Part shown: positions 12,986 to 14,619 of the stretch, in pieces
Position numbering within the stretch: position 1 is the first letter of the stretch
How the letters are laid out: each line of letters starts with the position of its first letter
NCBI RefSeq assembly: GCF_039539605.1
Contig: NZ_BAABDL010000016.1
Coordinates: forward strand, 1-14,619
Direction: 5' to 3'
Origin: Amphibacillus indicireducens
GTDB lineage: Bacteria > Bacillota > Bacilli > Bacillales > Amphibacillaceae
Length of the DNA stretch: 14,619 nt
Made by a program: the position numbers and the translations under genes
The notes under the pieces: generated by a model
Told to the model about the DNA's origin: nothing
The model's database searches: none
What the model saw: the letters and a program-made list of their open reading frames with translations, nothing else

Positions 12986-13945
12986 TTAAGCTAAACTAAA
13001 ATCAAGCTCTGGCCCTTTTGGAACGATTCCAGTTGGATTGATATTTTTGTGCGTGGCATAATAATGCTCTTTAATATGATCGAAGTTAATTGTTTCTGCA
13101 ACACCTCGGTAATTATAAAGCTCTCTCGTATATCGCCAGAGATTTTTGTAATCAACAATTCGCTTCAGATTACACTTAAAGTGACCGTGATAGACACTGT
13201 CAAATCGAATCAGCGTGACAAACAAACGCCAATCCGCTTCTGTCAGTTGATCACCTAATAGAAAACGCTTATCCTCTAATCTTTTGTCTAGTTGATCAAG
13301 CGCCTCAAATAATTTAGTGACCTCTTCATCATATACCGCTTGTTTTGTTGAAAAGCCGGTTTTATAAACCCCATTGTTTATCTTATCGTAGATTTCATCA
13401 TTTAACGCATCGATCTCATCACTTAATTCTGGTGGATAATAATCCCCTTGATCCGCACCAACCTCGTCAAACGCCGAGTTGAGCATCCGCATAATTTCTG
13501 ATGACTCATTATTAACAATTTTATTTTGTTTTAGATCATATAAAACAGGTACCGTCACACGTCCACTATAGTCAGGCTCGACATATGTATAAATTTGATG
13601 TAAATAATCTGCATCGAGGACAGGATCTTGGTCAACCTCATCACCGGGTGCAAATGTCCAACCATTTTCATCACGATAAGGATTGACAACAGATACAGAA
13701 ATCAACTCTTCTAGACCTTTTAACTGACGCATAATCAACGTCCGATTCGCCCAAGGACAAGCATATGATACATATAAGTGATAGCGATTTGGCTCAGCTT
13801 TAAAGCCCCCTTCGCCAGTCGGTCCAGCGCTACCATCAGCTGTTACCCAATTACGAAATTGTGACTCTTTCCGAATAAAGCGCCCTTCTTTTTCATCGAT
13901 TAATGCCGAATCTTTTTGCCACTTACCATCTACTAATAAACCCAT
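12986..13945 (-). CDS. Glutathionyl-hydroquinone reductase family (YqjG/ECM4) protein
   Basis: This Xi-class glutathione S-transferase of 319 residues has the normal family length. Such enzymes reductively remove glutathione from glutathionyl-hydroquinones using a catalytic cysteine. That residue is C63 in SYACPWANR, at the same number as in E. coli YqjG. Other family marks are the N-terminal RNWVTADGSAGPTGEGGF stretch, VNPYRDENGWTF, the NNESSEIMRMLN segment that ends the thioredoxin-like domain, and the all-helical domain with LTEADWRLFVTLIRFD and ATHKNINPTGIVPKGP. The start is ATG, seven bases after GGAAGGGG. Most Bacillaceae make bacillithiol rather than glutathione, so the physiological thiol may differ. 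A SigA promoter lies upstream. Confidence 0.9.
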   Translation of the reverse strand: MGLLVDGKWQKDSALIDEKEGRFIRKESQFRNWVTADGSAGPTGEGGFKAEPNRYHLYVSYACPWANRTLIMRQLKGLEELISVSVVNPYRDENGWTFAPGDEVDQDPVLDADYLHQIYTYVEPDYSGRVTVPVLYDLKQNKIVNNESSEIMRMLNSAFDEVGADQGDYYPPELSDEIDALNDEIYDKINNGVYKTGFSTKQAVYDEEVTKLFEALDQLDKRLEDKRFLLGDQLTEADWRLFVTLIRFDSVYHGHFKCNLKRIVDYKNLWRYTRELYNYRGVAETINFDHIKEHYYATHKNINPTGIVPKGPELDFSLA

Positions 13946-14001
13946 CTCAATCCCCTTCCTGTTACTGTTTTTTTAAAAAATTACCGTTTTCCCTTACATC
14001 C

Positions 14002-14030
14002 ATTATAGGTAGAGCGTAGTTATTAAACAA
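14002..14030 (-). promoter_or_regulatory. SigA-type promoter of the hydroquinone reductase gene
   Basis: On the minus strand, -35 TTGTTT (14025-14030) and a perfect -10 TATAAT (14002-14007) are separated by 17 bases. Transcription would start near 13995, giving a leader of about 50 bases. Confidence 0.7.
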
Positions 14031-14379
14031 ATATGCTGTTTACTCACCCAATAATTTTTTATTGAATTAATTTGCGAAGAATTTATTGCGTTCTCTTTCT
14101 TTACTAGTTAAGCTTTAAGTATGACGACAAAGGATTGAGAGAAATAATTAAGATTAACTAAATTAAAGATTAGAGTTTACATAAATTACGCGCAATGAAT
14201 CATGGAATTCCATTACTCATTGCGCGTATTTTCGGGAAAACATGCGACAACAATTAAAATGCTTTGATTAGTAGACGATATTTCAGATATTACTTATTTT
14301 ATTAACTGTCTTGCCCTTATTAATTGTCTTATCAACAGATAATCTAATAAATAGCATTGATGTACACTATAAAAACTAA
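14031..14379. other. Intergenic stretch with no supported gene
   Basis: About 350 bases of A/T-rich sequence. I find no coding frame with a ribosome binding site; an ATG at 14121 opens only five codons. The main structure is the hairpin at 14187-14228. Nothing else in the stretch could be assigned. Confidence 0.6.
14187..14232. terminator. Orphan strong hairpin, terminator-like
   Basis: TACGCGCAATGA (14187-14198) pairs perfectly with TCATTGCGCGTA (14217-14228) over twelve bases. Inside is the palindrome ATGGAATTCCAT (14202-14213), separated from the outer stem by a three-by-three mismatch. It is followed by TTTT on the plus strand and by ATTTAT on the minus strand. No intact gene in the window ends here. 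It could terminate a minus-strand transcript arriving from the decayed frame at 14380-14601, or an unseen small RNA. Confidence 0.55.
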
Positions 14380-14601
14380 TCACTTATTATCCAAAGTAGG
14401 TAAATGTCGCTTTGAAAATGCACTAAAAATCTCTTTTATAAGGTTGGTACCATCTGTTTCAATGTAAGGTAAAGGGAGTAATGACGTTATACCTACTAAT
14501 AAAGATATATATCGAAATATTATTTTCCTAGATTATTCACAGCCCGACCATAAGCCACTAAGAAACTGCGTTAAATCAATTAAAAATACACAATCGATCT
14601 T
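14380..14601 (-). pseudogene. Possible decayed gene fragment
   Basis: I do not recognise this gene with confidence. On the minus strand, one frame reads 22 codons (14536-14601, ending FLSGLWSGCE), a TAA at 14533-14535, then 50 more codons ending LPTLDNK at a TGA (14380-14382). Just upstream of the first part are TAG and TGA, so there is no intact reading frame and no start codon with a ribosome binding site. The second part looks protein-like: a hydrophobic stretch (ISLLVGITSLLPLPY) followed by IETDGTNLIKEIF. This faintly recalls the NLLPxPxLDG region of M50 site-2 proteases. In A/T-rich DNA an open run of 50 codons can arise by chance, so this is tentative. Confidence 0.3.
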
Positions 14602-14619
14602 TCACTAATTAAGTGAAAA
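14600..14619. repeat. Inverted repeat at the right edge
   Basis: TTTCACT and AGTGAAA flank AATTA, giving a seven-base-pair symmetric site that could be an operator or a small hairpin. The window ends here, so its context cannot be judged. Confidence 0.3.

Overview
The window looks like low-GC Bacillaceae chromosome. The partial 16S rRNA at the left edge, two consecutive sporulation/germination genes (pdaB, gerD), salA and cwlD, and strong Gram-positive ribosome binding sites all point to a spore-forming member of the Bacilli. The 16S 5' end resembles the Amphibacillus/Halolactibacillus/Gracilibacillus group as I remember it. That is an impression, and the genus is not resolved.

Left part (1-4160). 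The first ~156 bases are the 5' end of a 16S rRNA gene on the minus strand. Its leader carries boxA and tandem P1/P2 promoters. A small minus-strand protein of unknown function sits directly upstream. Next come pdaB (+) and gerD (+), each with a candidate sporulation-sigma promoter, then a shared terminator, then salA (-) and cwlD (-). Gene order and relative orientations match what I recall of the Bacillus subtilis cwlD-salA-gerD-kbaA-pdaB-rrn block. However, kbaA is missing, and the gene next to cwlD is an EAL-HDOD cyclic-di-GMP phosphodiesterase (YuxH-like) instead of ybaK and ribosomal protein genes.

Middle part (4256-9150). The genes are yuxH (-) with its own promoter and terminator; a yuzF-like DUF2642 gene plus a manganese catalase gene (-), probably one transcript; a FrnE-type DsbA-family oxidoreductase (+); a GNAT acetyltransferase (+); and a pirin (-). 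Several of these belong to families linked with redox or oxidative stress.

Right part (9361-13945). cysK (+) is followed by a three-gene NitT/TauT (SsuABC-like) ABC importer (+) for an unidentified substrate, plausibly an organosulfur compound feeding cysteine synthesis. cysK and the importer share a short upstream sequence element, which suggests common control. A glutathionyl-hydroquinone reductase family gene (-) converges on the importer operon.

The last 674 bases hold no intact gene. They contain the promoter of the reductase gene, a strong orphan hairpin, and a minus-strand reading frame broken by stops that may be a decayed gene. I see no CRISPR array, insertion sequence, tRNA, phage gene or origin. 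Most of the window is ordinary core genome. The items most worth a second look are the substituted PdaB active site, the shared cysK/ABC element, the long gene overlap in the importer operon, the small gene feeding into the rrn promoters, and the right-hand remnant.
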